The notes below the pieces were generated by a model, which was not told where the DNA came from, made no database searches, and was given only the letters and a program-made list of their open reading frames with translations. The translations under genes were made by a program, and so were the position numbers. DNA of 64,000 nt from Chitinophaga pinensis (GTDB lineage Bacteria > Bacteroidota > Bacteroidia > Flavobacteriales_D > Crocinitomicaceae). The DNA is taken from positions 141,076 to 205,075 of the forward strand of contig CALPMT020000001.1 in assembly GCA_943324745.2 (NCBI GenBank), written 5' to 3'. Below are positions 27,893 through 36,362 of this stretch, piece by piece (within the stretch, counting starts at the first letter, position 1; each line of letters opens with the position of its first letter).

Positions 27893-27922
27893 CAAATTTA
27901 ACTAAATATTGTTGGTAGACAA
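27893..27922 (-). promoter_or_regulatory. Bacteroidota-type promoter of carB
   Basis: On the minus strand TTG (27920-27922) is followed after 19 bases by TAAATTTG (27893-27900). This fits the TTG-N17-23-TANNTTTG consensus. The predicted RNA start is about 45-50 bases upstream of the carB ATG. Confidence 0.6.
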
Positions 27923-27965
27923 ATGAAAAATCTAAAAAGAAATTAACGACTTATCAACGAATCAT

Positions 27966-28913
27966 TCAATTTGTGAATAGCTTTATTTTATTCTTTTTTT
28001 CAATTTCTTCACACACTTGAATTCCACCTGTATGAACAAATAATACAGTCTTTTTATTAAAAGAAACATCTTCTAATTCTTGAATCATTGCATAAAATGC
28101 TTTTGCGGTATAAATTGGATCTAATGGTAATTGATGTTCTTTATAAATCTCTTGAATAAACGTTAATAATTCGTTTGTATACTTACCATATCCCCCAAAA
28201 TGATAATCGGTATATATTTTTACATCTTCTAATAAATCGGAAGCTAATTCATCTTGAAAGAGAAACCATTTTAATTTTGAAAACATTTCTGCATAGGCAT
28301 CAAAACCTTTTAAAGCTGGAACAACATGTAAGGTTGTATTTACAGGTTTACCCAATAACAACCCACAACTTGTTGCAGTAGTTCCCTGTGCTACAAACAC
28401 ATCGTCAATTTGTAGCGTGATTTCTTTCCAAATTTCTTGACATCCAACCATCCCTAAATAATTCCCTCCACCTTCTGGAACAAAATAATAATTGGTAAAT
28501 TCTAATTTTAATTCATCAATATACTGTTTATCGTTTCGCATACCATATTCTTCTCTTGAAAGAAAAATTAATTTCATTCCTAAATCTGAACATCGTTTTA
28601 AAGTAGTATTTGAATTTTCGTTAAGTTCTTCCCCTCTCACAAAACCGATTACTGGAACATCCGCTTTATTTGCCGCAGAAGCGGTAGCTAACAAATGGTT
28701 AGAATAAGCTCCTCCAAATGTGAATAATCCAGCAAAATTACCTTGTTCTACTTGAAGTAGATTATATTTTAGTTTTCTCCATTTATTTCCAGAAACTTCA
28801 GTATGAATTAAATCATCTCGTTTAACAAATAGTTGAATCCCCCTCGAAGTAAAATGAGGAATTTTAATTTGTTGCAAAACTGATAATGAAGTATCAAAAA
28901 GTTGTTCGTTCAT
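27966..28913 (-). CDS. PLP enzyme, ACC deaminase / D-cysteine desulfhydrase family
   Basis: A 315-residue fold-type II PLP enzyme of the ACC deaminase/D-cysteine desulfhydrase group. The pyridoxal lysine is expected in EVSGNKWRKLKYNL (SGNKxRKL motif, near residue 44). The downstream FGGAYSNHLLATA (residues 66-78) is the phosphate/substrate loop. Family members either deaminate 1-aminocyclopropane-1-carboxylate or desulfurise D-cysteine. Bacteroidota proteins of this short type are unassigned, and the D-cysteine activity is the more likely guess. It is divergent from gcvT and 128 bases upstream of carB on the same strand. No clear operon partner is seen. Confidence 0.9.
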   Translation of the reverse strand: MNEQLFDTSLSVLQQIKIPHFTSRGIQLFVKRDDLIHTEVSGNKWRKLKYNLLQVEQGNFAGLFTFGGAYSNHLLATASAANKADVPVIGFVRGEELNENSNTTLKRCSDLGMKLIFLSREEYGMRNDKQYIDELKLEFTNYYFVPEGGGNYLGMVGCQEIWKEITLQIDDVFVAQGTTATSCGLLLGKPVNTTLHVVPALKGFDAYAEMFSKLKWFLFQDELASDLLEDVKIYTDYHFGGYGKYTNELLTFIQEIYKEHQLPLDPIYTAKAFYAMIQELEDVSFNKKTVLFVHTGGIQVCEEIEKKNKIKLFTN

Positions 28914-28981
28914 TTTTAAAATATTAACTCAAAGATATTATTTTATCAAAGTTCGAGTGCGTATGACAACGAAATAAATTC

Positions 28982-28989
28982 TACTTTTG
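28982..28989 (+). promoter_or_regulatory. Possible -7 element for gcvT
   Basis: TACTTTTG matches TANNTTTG 19 bases before the gcvT ATG. No TTG appears at the proper upstream distance, so the match is partial. Confidence 0.4.
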
Positions 28990-29008
28990 CCAAAAGAAAT
29001 AAATCGAG

Positions 29009-30091
29009 ATGAAAAATACAGCTTTAACAGAGAAACACATTGCGCTTGGAGCGAAAATGGTGCCATTTGCAGGTTATAACATGCCTGTACAATACGAAGG
29101 AGTTAATATTGAACATGAAACTGTACGTACAGGAGTTGGTGTATTTGATGTTTCTCACATGGGAGAGTTTTTATTAACTGGTCCAAAAGCGTTAGATTTA
29201 ATTCAAAAAGTTACCTCTAATGATGCTTCTACGTTAGTTATTGGTAAAGCCCAATACAGCTGTTTACCAAACGGAAAAGGTGGTATCGTGGATGATTTGA
29301 TCGTTTATAAAATGAAAGAAGAGCAATACTTATTAGTAGTTAACGCTTCCAACATTGATAAAGATTGGGATTGGATTTCTTCACACAATGATTTAGGCGT
29401 TGAAATGAAAAATATTTCAGATGAATACTCCTTATTGGCTATCCAAGGACCTAAAGCAGCGGAAGCTATGCAATCATTAACTTCGGTTGATTTAACATCT
29501 ATTCCTTATTACAACTTCGTCGTTGGAGATTTTGCAGGTGTTGAACATGTAATCATTTCTGCAACTGGATATACTGGTTCTGGAGGTTTTGAAATTTACG
29601 TAAAAAATGATTCAGTAAATGCATTGTGGGATAAAGTTTTTGAAGCTGGTGCACCATTTGGAATTAAACCAATTGGTTTAGCTGCACGCGATACCTTACG
29701 TTTAGAAATGGGATTCTGTTTATATGGTAACGATATCAATGACTCAACTTCACCATTAGAAGCTGGATTAGGATGGATAACAAAATTCACAAAAGAATTT
29801 ACAGATGCTGACTTCTTGAAAAAACAAAAAGAAGAAGGTGTGACTCGTAAATTAGTTGCTTTTGAAATGGTTGATCGTGGTATTCCTCGTCACGACTACC
29901 CTATTGTTGATGCAGATGGTAAAGAAATTGGAATTGTAACTTCAGGAACAATGTCGCCATCTATGAAATTAGGAATTGGTTTAGGATATGTAACGATTGA
30001 AAATTCTAAATTAGATTCAGAGATTTTCGTTTCTATTAGAGATAAAGGAATTAAAGCAAAAGTGGTTAAATTACCATTTTATAAAAATTAA
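29009..30091 (+). CDS. gcvT: Aminomethyltransferase, glycine cleavage system T protein
   Basis: Takes the aminomethyl group from the H protein and passes the C1 unit to tetrahydrofolate, releasing ammonia. The 360 residues match bacterial GcvT. Hallmarks are [17 protein letters not shown] near the start, [10 protein letters not shown] (residues 43-52), the folate-site region [20 protein letters not shown] and [20 protein letters not shown]. The conserved Asp of the folate site is expected in the [14 protein letters not shown] region. gcvH and gcvP are not adjacent, so the system is dispersed. A 25-bp perfect-stem terminator follows directly. Confidence 0.97.
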   Translation: MKNTALTEKHIALGAKMVPFAGYNMPVQYEGVNIEHETVRTGVGVFDVSHMGEFLLTGPKALDLIQKVTSNDASTLVIGKAQYSCLPNGKGGIVDDLIVYKMKEEQYLLVVNASNIDKDWDWISSHNDLGVEMKNISDEYSLLAIQGPKAAEAMQSLTSVDLTSIPYYNFVVGDFAGVEHVIISATGYTGSGGFEIYVKNDSVNALWDKVFEAGAPFGIKPIGLAARDTLRLEMGFCLYGNDINDSTSPLEAGLGWITKFTKEFTDADFLKKQKEEGVTRKLVAFEMVDRGIPRHDYPIVDADGKEIGIVTSGTMSPSMKLGIGLGYVTIENSKLDSEIFVSIRDKGIKAKVVKLPFYKN

Positions 30092-30098
30092 TATATTG

Positions 30099-30156
30099 TT
30101 TTTCACCAATAAGAAAAGCTACCTACAATTGGGTAGCTTTTCTTATTGGTGAAAAA
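30099..30156. terminator. Strong bidirectional terminator after gcvT
   Basis: A perfect 25-bp inverted repeat (30099-30123 with 30132-30156) has an 8-base loop. The GC core GCTACC/GGTAGC is followed by TTTTCTTATT on each strand, the A-tract/T-tract layout of a two-way terminator. Confidence 0.9.
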
Positions 30157-30239
30157 TTTAATTTCAATTTATTATTAGTTGATTTTTCTAATAATAATTT
30201 TTCGTTTTTCGATTTATACTTCCTTAACAATAACAACTT

Positions 30240-31478
30240 ATGAAATCAATCGACTCTGTAAAGTTGACAAGTTATCAAATACTTGTAATAGTTTTACTTT
30301 CACTTACACAATTTACAGTAGTTTTAGATTTCATGGTCATGTCACCTTTAGGAGACAAATTAATGAAAGCTATGCAACTTTCTACCCAACAATTTGGAGT
30401 AGCAGTGTTTTCGTATGCTTTTAGCGCAGGTATTTCAGGTTTTCTAACAGCAGGGTTTGCAGATAGTTTTGACCGTAAAAAACTATTATTATTCTTTTAC
30501 ATCGGTTTTATTATTGGAACGGTTTTTTGTGGATTAGCAAATACCTACCCGCTTTTAATTGCTGCTCGAGTGTTTACAGGATTATTTGGTGGTGTTATTG
30601 GCTCCATTTCTATGGCGATAGTTTCCGATTTATTTTCCTTAGAACAACGAGGACGTGTCATGGGATTTATGCAAATGGGTTTTGGGGCAAGTCAGGTATT
30701 AGGAATCCCAATTAGTTTGTTTATTGCAAATCGCTGGGGCTGGCAATCACCCTTTTTTATGATTGTGATTCTTGCTTCAATTATCTGGTTAGTGATAACC
30801 ATCAAATTAAAACCAATCACTAAACATTTAGAAGTCAAAAATAAAGACAATGCTTTAAAACATTTGTGGCATACTATTTCACAGAAAAACTACCGCATTG
30901 GATTTTTAGCAACTGCTTTAATGTCCCTTGGAGGTTTCATGATCATGCCATGGGGAAGTGTTTATGCGATTAATAACTTAGGTGTTACCGAAGAGCAATT
31001 ACCCGTATTATTTATGATTTCAGGAGTTGCTACTTTGTTCATTATGCCAATTATTGGAAAATTAAGTGATAAAATAGATAAGTTGACATTATTCATTTTT
31101 GCTTCTGCATGGATGATAGTTGTCGTATTGATTTATGCAAATTTAGTTCCTGTTCCATTTTGGATTGTGGTGTTACTAAATGTACTGATGATGATGGGAG
31201 TCATGGCTCGTATGATTCCTAGTGTCGCTTTAGTTTCTGCATTGCCTGAATTACATGACCGTGGTGCTTTTATGAGTATCAATTCATCGCTACAACAATT
31301 ATCGGGGGGGATTGCAGCTGCTATTGGTGGTATGATTGTCGTTCAAAAAGATAATTTTAGTCCAATTGAACATTATGATTCTTTGGCTCTAGTTGTTGCT
31401 GTTTTTGTAGGTATTTGTGTGTATGTATTAAGCTTGGTAAGTAGAATTGTGAAACGAGGGAAGTCCGTGAAAGGGTAG
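30240..31478 (+). CDS. MFS transporter, drug/metabolite exporter type
   Basis: A 412-residue, 12-helix Major Facilitator protein. The first helix has the LDFMVMSPLGD motif, similar to motif D1 of DHA1-type drug efflux proteins. The cytoplasmic loop between helices 2 and 3 reads GFADSFDRKK (motif A, GxxxDxxxRK). The segment around GLFGGVIGSISMAIVSDLF resembles the helix 4 region (motif B). Substrate unknown. The gene stands alone between the gcvT terminator and the convergent helicase gene, whose stop lies only 10 bases away. No regulator is adjacent. Confidence 0.9.
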   Translation: MKSIDSVKLTSYQILVIVLLSLTQFTVVLDFMVMSPLGDKLMKAMQLSTQQFGVAVFSYAFSAGISGFLTAGFADSFDRKKLLLFFYIGFIIGTVFCGLANTYPLLIAARVFTGLFGGVIGSISMAIVSDLFSLEQRGRVMGFMQMGFGASQVLGIPISLFIANRWGWQSPFFMIVILASIIWLVITIKLKPITKHLEVKNKDNALKHLWHTISQKNYRIGFLATALMSLGGFMIMPWGSVYAINNLGVTEEQLPVLFMISGVATLFIMPIIGKLSDKIDKLTLFIFASAWMIVVVLIYANLVPVPFWIVVLLNVLMMMGVMARMIPSVALVSALPELHDRGAFMSINSSLQQLSGGIAAAIGGMIVVQKDNFSPIEHYDSLALVVAVFVGICVYVLSLVSRIVKRGKSVKG

Positions 31479-31488
31479 AATTAATCAC

Positions 31489-34400
31489 CTAAAACAACTC
31501 CAATAAATCTTCTTGACTCAATGATTTCAATATAGATGCTTCGGTTTGAATGATGTCGGAAGCGATTTCTTTTTTGGTAGCTTGTAGATTGACAATCTTT
31601 TCTTCGATTGTTCCTGGAGTGATTAATCTTACCGCCACCACGTGTTTATCTTGTCCAATGCGATAACAACGGTCGATTGCTTGGTTTTCCACAGCCGGAT
31701 TCCACCAAGGATCAACTAGGTAAACATAGTCGGCTTCGGTTAGATTTAGGCCCGTCCCTCCTGCTTTTAGACTGATTAAGAACACTCGAATATCATCGTT
31801 ATCCTGGAAATCGTCGACAATTTCTTCTCGTTTTTTCGATTGACCAGTTAAATAAGCAAACGGAATAACTTCGTGTTCTAATTCAGTTTTTATTAGATCA
31901 AGCATCCCTACAAACTGACTGAAAACTAGAATTTTATGGTAACGGTGTTTTTCTTTGATTTCCTCCATCAACACACGAATCTTCGCGGAATCATTCCCGT
32001 AATATTCCTCTTCATTTAATAAAGCTGGGGAATTACATATTTGTCGCAATTTAGTGAGAGCTGCCAACATATACATCGAATCCATGTGTTTCTTTTTCGC
32101 GGTAGAAGCTTGGAGGTAATCACGCATTTCTTTTTTGTAACTTTCGTAAACATCTCGCTGCTCCTGCCCCATTTCGCAATACAATACCATCTCTGTTTTG
32201 TCTGGAAGTTCCGTTGCAACTTGTACTTTGGTTCTTCGAAGGACAAATGGATTGATTTTTCGCTGTAATTCTTGTGCACGTTCAATGTCTTTGTACTTAT
32301 CTATTGGTGTGGAGAATTCCTCTCTAAAATGCGTTTGTGTACCTAATAGTCCTGGACAAGCAAAAGATAACTGAGCATATAAATCAAAGGTGTTATTTTC
32401 TATTGGAGTTCCAGTCATCACGATTTTGTTGCGCGATTTTAGTAAACGAACTGATTTATACCTTTGTGAATCAGGATTTTTAATTGCTTGAGATTCATCT
32501 AAGAAAATGTAGTTAAACATAAATTCTTTGAGATGATACACATCCGAAAGTAAGGTGCCATACGAAGTTATCACGACCTCGTAGTTGGATAAATCCTTTA
32601 CGTTCTTCTCACGATCTGCACCGTATATGCTGTGTACCTTTAAACTTGGTGCAAATTTTTGAAGTTCTTGTTGCCAGTTAAAAATTAAGGATGTTGGTAC
32701 TACCACCAAATTCGTATTCTTGTTTTTATGTTTGCGTTGTGTTAAGATGAATGCAATGATTTGGATGGTTTTTCCTAACCCCATGTCGTCTGCTAAACAT
32801 CCACCGAAATTGAACTCATCCAAGAAATTTAACCAGTTTAAACCGTCTTTTTGGTACGAACGTAATTCTGCTTTTAATTCTTTAGGTACTGAAACTTCTT
32901 TTATTGATTTAAAAGAACTTACCTTCTCTTTTAAGGATTGAATTTCCGCTTTCGTTTCCAGAGATAGCACTTCTTTATCATAAACTTCATCCAAGTATGA
33001 GAAATTGATTTTAGAAGTACGAATATGGTCTTTTACTACTTCTCCTGCACGTAAATATTTGGCAAATTTTTCAATCCATTCTTCAGGTAAAATTCCTAAT
33101 GTTCCATCATTTAACGTGATGAATTTCGTTTTATTTTTTACTGCTTTTTGTAATTGTTTTAACGAAACTACTTGATTTCCATAAGACAATTCAATGGTTG
33201 TATCAAACCAATCGATTCCACTCGTAACAGTAACACCAACCTTCGCTTTGTGTTGGTTGTAGTTATTCTCTTTGATGTCGTTAAAGCCAAGTATCGTATA
33301 CCCTAAATCTCTCCATTGATCAAACACTTCCAAAAACCAACCTTCTTCCAAAAACTTACGTTTCGAGATATAGAAAAACTCTTGTCCCTCTTGTTCTGCG
33401 AAGGAATAATGTTGACGTTGAAGGATTGCGATCATGCTATACTCCTCCTCTATTTCACGTGCTAGTTGGTATTCATCGCCATTGCTATCTTTCAGGTATA
33501 CTTGTTTTTTAGAGAGAATTGGAATTTCATGTTCACCATAGCGAAATGCGGGCGTCAGTAAAATATAAGATTCTTCCTCCGAGATGTAGATAATTTTCTC
33601 TAGGGAATTATCGACAATGAATTCCTTTTGTAATGCTGGAGGAGCCTTTCTAACGAAGGTATACTCGATGCGCACAGACTTTTCTATCGTATCTAAAATC
33701 TCTTGTTGAAATTCTGGAAATTTGGAAGCATGTACTAATAATTTAGAACCTTGTTTTTTGAAATAATGGAGAAAGTTCAATAAACTGATAGAATCCACCA
33801 AGTAATACATCCCATTTTCAACTAAGAAGTATTCCATTTTTAGTGAAAGTTGAGCAATTGGTAATCGTCTACCACGAATATAAATTTGCGGTTTGATTTC
33901 GTAAAATGCATCTTTTAAATCCACTTTTAAAGAAAAATCAATTGGAGCATTTTCTAGGTAAATCTGTTCAATAGACGAAGAAGTGATGTTATCTGATTTC
34001 TTTCGATTATGTCTGTAAATAGCTAATTTCAAAGGATTACGAATAATTTCCTTAATCGCTTTTATTTCTTTACGTTGTAGTACATCTCTCGACACTCGGT
34101 AGGATGACATCTGTTTGATTGCAGCATGAAACTTCATTTCCTTCATCGTTTCAGCGTCTAGTAAGCGAGCATCTACATCCAATGGAGTGATTGGATTTTT
34201 TACCTTTCCTTCTTTAGAAAGTTGTGCTTTGTGTACTTGGATGTTTAAAGAATCTTGGTACGAATTGTAACTCAAAACAATGAACTCACTCGTTGTAAGT
34301 TTATTTTCTTCCGTTTGCTTGAAATTTAAAGTTGGAGAAAAAATAGTCTTAAAACGATCAAAAGCTGTTCGATTGATAGAGATAAGTCCTTTCTTTTTAA

Positions 34401-34875
34401 GTTTAACTTCGATGATTTGTTCTCTTACTGAAAAAGGAATTTCAAAGTAATCATCGAGGTTCGGTTCATTTTCCAAACCATATTCTTTCGCTGCTGCTTC
34501 CATTTCTTTCTTGCGGTAAAAAGCATCGAAATAAATGCGGAAGTTTTTGAATTCTTTAACTAAATACAAGGCTTGCGCTTGGTGTTCACACATCTTTGTT
34601 TTGAGCTTTTCACAACGACAGGTAAGCTTCAGTGTATTTGTTTCTGGTGCTAATTCCACCAACACAGGAGATCTTTTTGTTTGGATATCAAAGGCTAACT
34701 CTAAATGATTGAGGTAGCAGGTTAAATGATAAAATGATAAGTTATACGGAGTTTTGTATTCTTGTAAACCAAAAGAATTACGATAAAAAAAATCGTAATC
34801 TAGTTTATAGACTTCAAAATCTTGGATGTAATAGTCAAAAGGATGTGCTTCGATTGGATTTTTCAGAATTTCCAT
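31489..34875 (-). CDS. SNF2/RapA-type helicase with N-terminal SWIM zinc finger
   Basis: A 1128-residue Swi2/Snf2 ATPase that probably remodels protein-DNA or RNA polymerase complexes. A SWIM zinc finger (CxCx7CxH: Cys86, Cys88, Cys96, His98) lies near the N-terminus. A long, poorly conserved middle part follows, then the helicase core from about residue 665. Motif I is LADDMGLGKTIQ (about residue 695), motif II DESQAIKN, motif III MTGTPIENN. The C-terminal lobe has the SLKAGGTGLNLTEADYVYLVDPWW segment and the motif VI QAIDRCYRIGQ arginine finger region. It is 6 bases downstream of ffh, so the two are probably co-transcribed. Confidence 0.93.
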   Translation of the reverse strand: MEILKNPIEAHPFDYYIQDFEVYKLDYDFFYRNSFGLQEYKTPYNLSFYHLTCYLNHLELAFDIQTKRSPVLVELAPETNTLKLTCRCEKLKTKMCEHQAQALYLVKEFKNFRIYFDAFYRKKEMEAAAKEYGLENEPNLDDYFEIPFSVREQIIEVKLKKKGLISINRTAFDRFKTIFSPTLNFKQTEENKLTTSEFIVLSYNSYQDSLNIQVHKAQLSKEGKVKNPITPLDVDARLLDAETMKEMKFHAAIKQMSSYRVSRDVLQRKEIKAIKEIIRNPLKLAIYRHNRKKSDNITSSSIEQIYLENAPIDFSLKVDLKDAFYEIKPQIYIRGRRLPIAQLSLKMEYFLVENGMYYLVDSISLLNFLHYFKKQGSKLLVHASKFPEFQQEILDTIEKSVRIEYTFVRKAPPALQKEFIVDNSLEKIIYISEEESYILLTPAFRYGEHEIPILSKKQVYLKDSNGDEYQLAREIEEEYSMIAILQRQHYSFAEQEGQEFFYISKRKFLEEGWFLEVFDQWRDLGYTILGFNDIKENNYNQHKAKVGVTVTSGIDWFDTTIELSYGNQVVSLKQLQKAVKNKTKFITLNDGTLGILPEEWIEKFAKYLRAGEVVKDHIRTSKINFSYLDEVYDKEVLSLETKAEIQSLKEKVSSFKSIKEVSVPKELKAELRSYQKDGLNWLNFLDEFNFGGCLADDMGLGKTIQIIAFILTQRKHKNKNTNLVVVPTSLIFNWQQELQKFAPSLKVHSIYGADREKNVKDLSNYEVVITSYGTLLSDVYHLKEFMFNYIFLDESQAIKNPDSQRYKSVRLLKSRNKIVMTGTPIENNTFDLYAQLSFACPGLLGTQTHFREEFSTPIDKYKDIERAQELQRKINPFVLRRTKVQVATELPDKTEMVLYCEMGQEQRDVYESYKKEMRDYLQASTAKKKHMDSMYMLAALTKLRQICNSPALLNEEEYYGNDSAKIRVLMEEIKEKHRYHKILVFSQFVGMLDLIKTELEHEVIPFAYLTGQSKKREEIVDDFQDNDDIRVFLISLKAGGTGLNLTEADYVYLVDPWWNPAVENQAIDRCYRIGQDKHVVAVRLITPGTIEEKIVNLQATKKEIASDIIQTEASILKSLSQEDLLELF

Positions 34876-34881
34876 GTAGGA

Positions 34882-36234
34882 TTACATTCCAGGTAAGCCT
34901 TTCATTCCCATACCTTTCAATTTACTCATCATCCCCATCATATTTTTTGGGTTGCTCATCATTTTCATCATTTTACGAGTATCTTCAAATTGTTTCAACA
35001 ACTTGTTTACCTCCACTACATTCAGACCTGAACCTTTTGCGATACGATTTTTACGTTGTCCATTGATGATTGCAGGATTAGTTCGTTCTTGTGGAGTCAT
35101 AGAAAGGATAATCGCTTCGATGTGTTTGAAAGCATCGTCTTTGATTTCAACATCTTTCATTGCTTTCCCCATACCAGGAACCATACCCATCAAGTCTTTT
35201 ACGTTCCCCATTTTTTTGATTTGTTGTAATTGACCTAAGAAGTCATTCAAATCAAATTGGTTCTTTTCAATTTTGCGTTGTAATTTACGAGCCTCTTCTT
35301 CGCTGAAGTTTTCTTGTGCTTTCTCTACTAAAGAGATAACATCCCCCATTCCAAGAATACGATCAGCCATACGTGCAGGGTAGAACACATCAATTGCATC
35401 CATTTTCTCACCAGTACCAACGAATTTTATTGGTTTGTTTACAACAGCCTTAATCGAAATCGCTGCACCACCACGGGTATCACCATCTAACTTCGTTAAT
35501 ACAACACCATCAAAGTTAATTTTATCGTTGAATGCTTTTGCCGTATTTACAGCATCTTGACCTGTCATGGAATCCACCACGAATAGCGTTTCAGTAGGAT
35601 TAATCGCCAATTTCACTTGTTCGATTTCATCCATCATCTTTTCATCCACTGCTAAACGTCCTGCAGTATCGACGATAACAACATTGAAACCATTACTTCT
35701 AGCGTGAATAATCGCGTTTTTTGCAATGGTAACAGGATTTTTTTCTTCTTTATTGGAAAAAACTTCTATGCCAAGTTGTTCACCTAACACATGTAATTGA
35801 TCAATTGCAGCAGGACGATAAACGTCACAAGCAACCAATAATGGTTTTTTTCCTTTTTTAGTTTTTAAGTAATTCGCTAATTTACCAGAGAAAGTTGTTT
35901 TACCAGAACCTTGTAGACCTGACATTAAGATAATACCAGGATTTCCTTGGAACTTGATTTCCTCTTCGTTTCCTCCCATTAATTCGATCAATTCTTCGTG
36001 ACAGATTTTTGTCATCAATTGACCTGGAGAGATGGCAGTTAACACATTTCTACCTAGCGCTTTTTCTTTTACTTTAACGGTAAAATCCTTCGCTGTTTTA
36101 AAGTTAACATCGGCGTCTAATAAGGCTCTACGAACTTCTTTCAACGTTTCAGCAACGTTAATTTCCGTAATTTGTCCTTGTCCTTTTAATACTTTAAAGG
36201 CTCTTTCAAACTTATCCGTTAAATTTTCAAACAT
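34882..36234 (-). CDS. ffh: Signal recognition particle GTPase Ffh
   Basis: GTPase of the signal recognition particle that brings nascent membrane and secretory proteins to FtsY. The 450 residues show the N domain, then the G domain with P-loop GLQGSGKTT (about residues 108-116), DTAGRLAVDEKMM and TKLDGDTRGGAA. The Met-rich M domain ends in a run rich in Met, Gly and Lys (MMKMMSNPKNMMGMMSKLKG). The start ATG at 36234 gives the standard MFENLTDKFERAF beginning. A full-consensus promoter lies just upstream. The downstream helicase gene is 6 bases away. Confidence 0.98.
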   Translation of the reverse strand: MFENLTDKFERAFKVLKGQGQITEINVAETLKEVRRALLDADVNFKTAKDFTVKVKEKALGRNVLTAISPGQLMTKICHEELIELMGGNEEEIKFQGNPGIILMSGLQGSGKTTFSGKLANYLKTKKGKKPLLVACDVYRPAAIDQLHVLGEQLGIEVFSNKEEKNPVTIAKNAIIHARSNGFNVVIVDTAGRLAVDEKMMDEIEQVKLAINPTETLFVVDSMTGQDAVNTAKAFNDKINFDGVVLTKLDGDTRGGAAISIKAVVNKPIKFVGTGEKMDAIDVFYPARMADRILGMGDVISLVEKAQENFSEEEARKLQRKIEKNQFDLNDFLGQLQQIKKMGNVKDLMGMVPGMGKAMKDVEIKDDAFKHIEAIILSMTPQERTNPAIINGQRKNRIAKGSGLNVVEVNKLLKQFEDTRKMMKMMSNPKNMMGMMSKLKGMGMKGLPGM

Positions 36235-36253
36235 AGTATGGTAATTTTGAGTG

Positions 36254-36284
36254 CAAAGGTAATGTTAATGAAACAATTTACCAA
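36254..36284 (-). promoter_or_regulatory. Bacteroidota-type promoter of ffh
   Basis: On the minus strand TTG (36282-36284), 20 bases, then TACCTTTG (36254-36261). The predicted RNA start is about 13 bases upstream of the ATG. This separates ffh from the type IX secreted protein gene upstream. Confidence 0.6.
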
Positions 36285-36362
36285 TATGTAATTACAGAAA
36301 TGAGAAAGATGTAAATTAAGATTCTGTATTTTTTTAAAATACTATAATTAAGTGACTGAATT

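Noticed and set aside
27966..28913. Member of the sulfur operon by function (D-cysteine desulfhydrase)
   Set aside because: It lies more than 20 kb away, next to carB and gcvT; the exact substrate cannot be read from the sequence.
31489..34875. Defence system candidate (SNF2 helicase as in DISARM or similar systems)
   Set aside because: No methylase, nuclease or phospholipase partner is adjacent; the SWIM/SNF2 protein is joined to ffh and is common in Bacteroidota.
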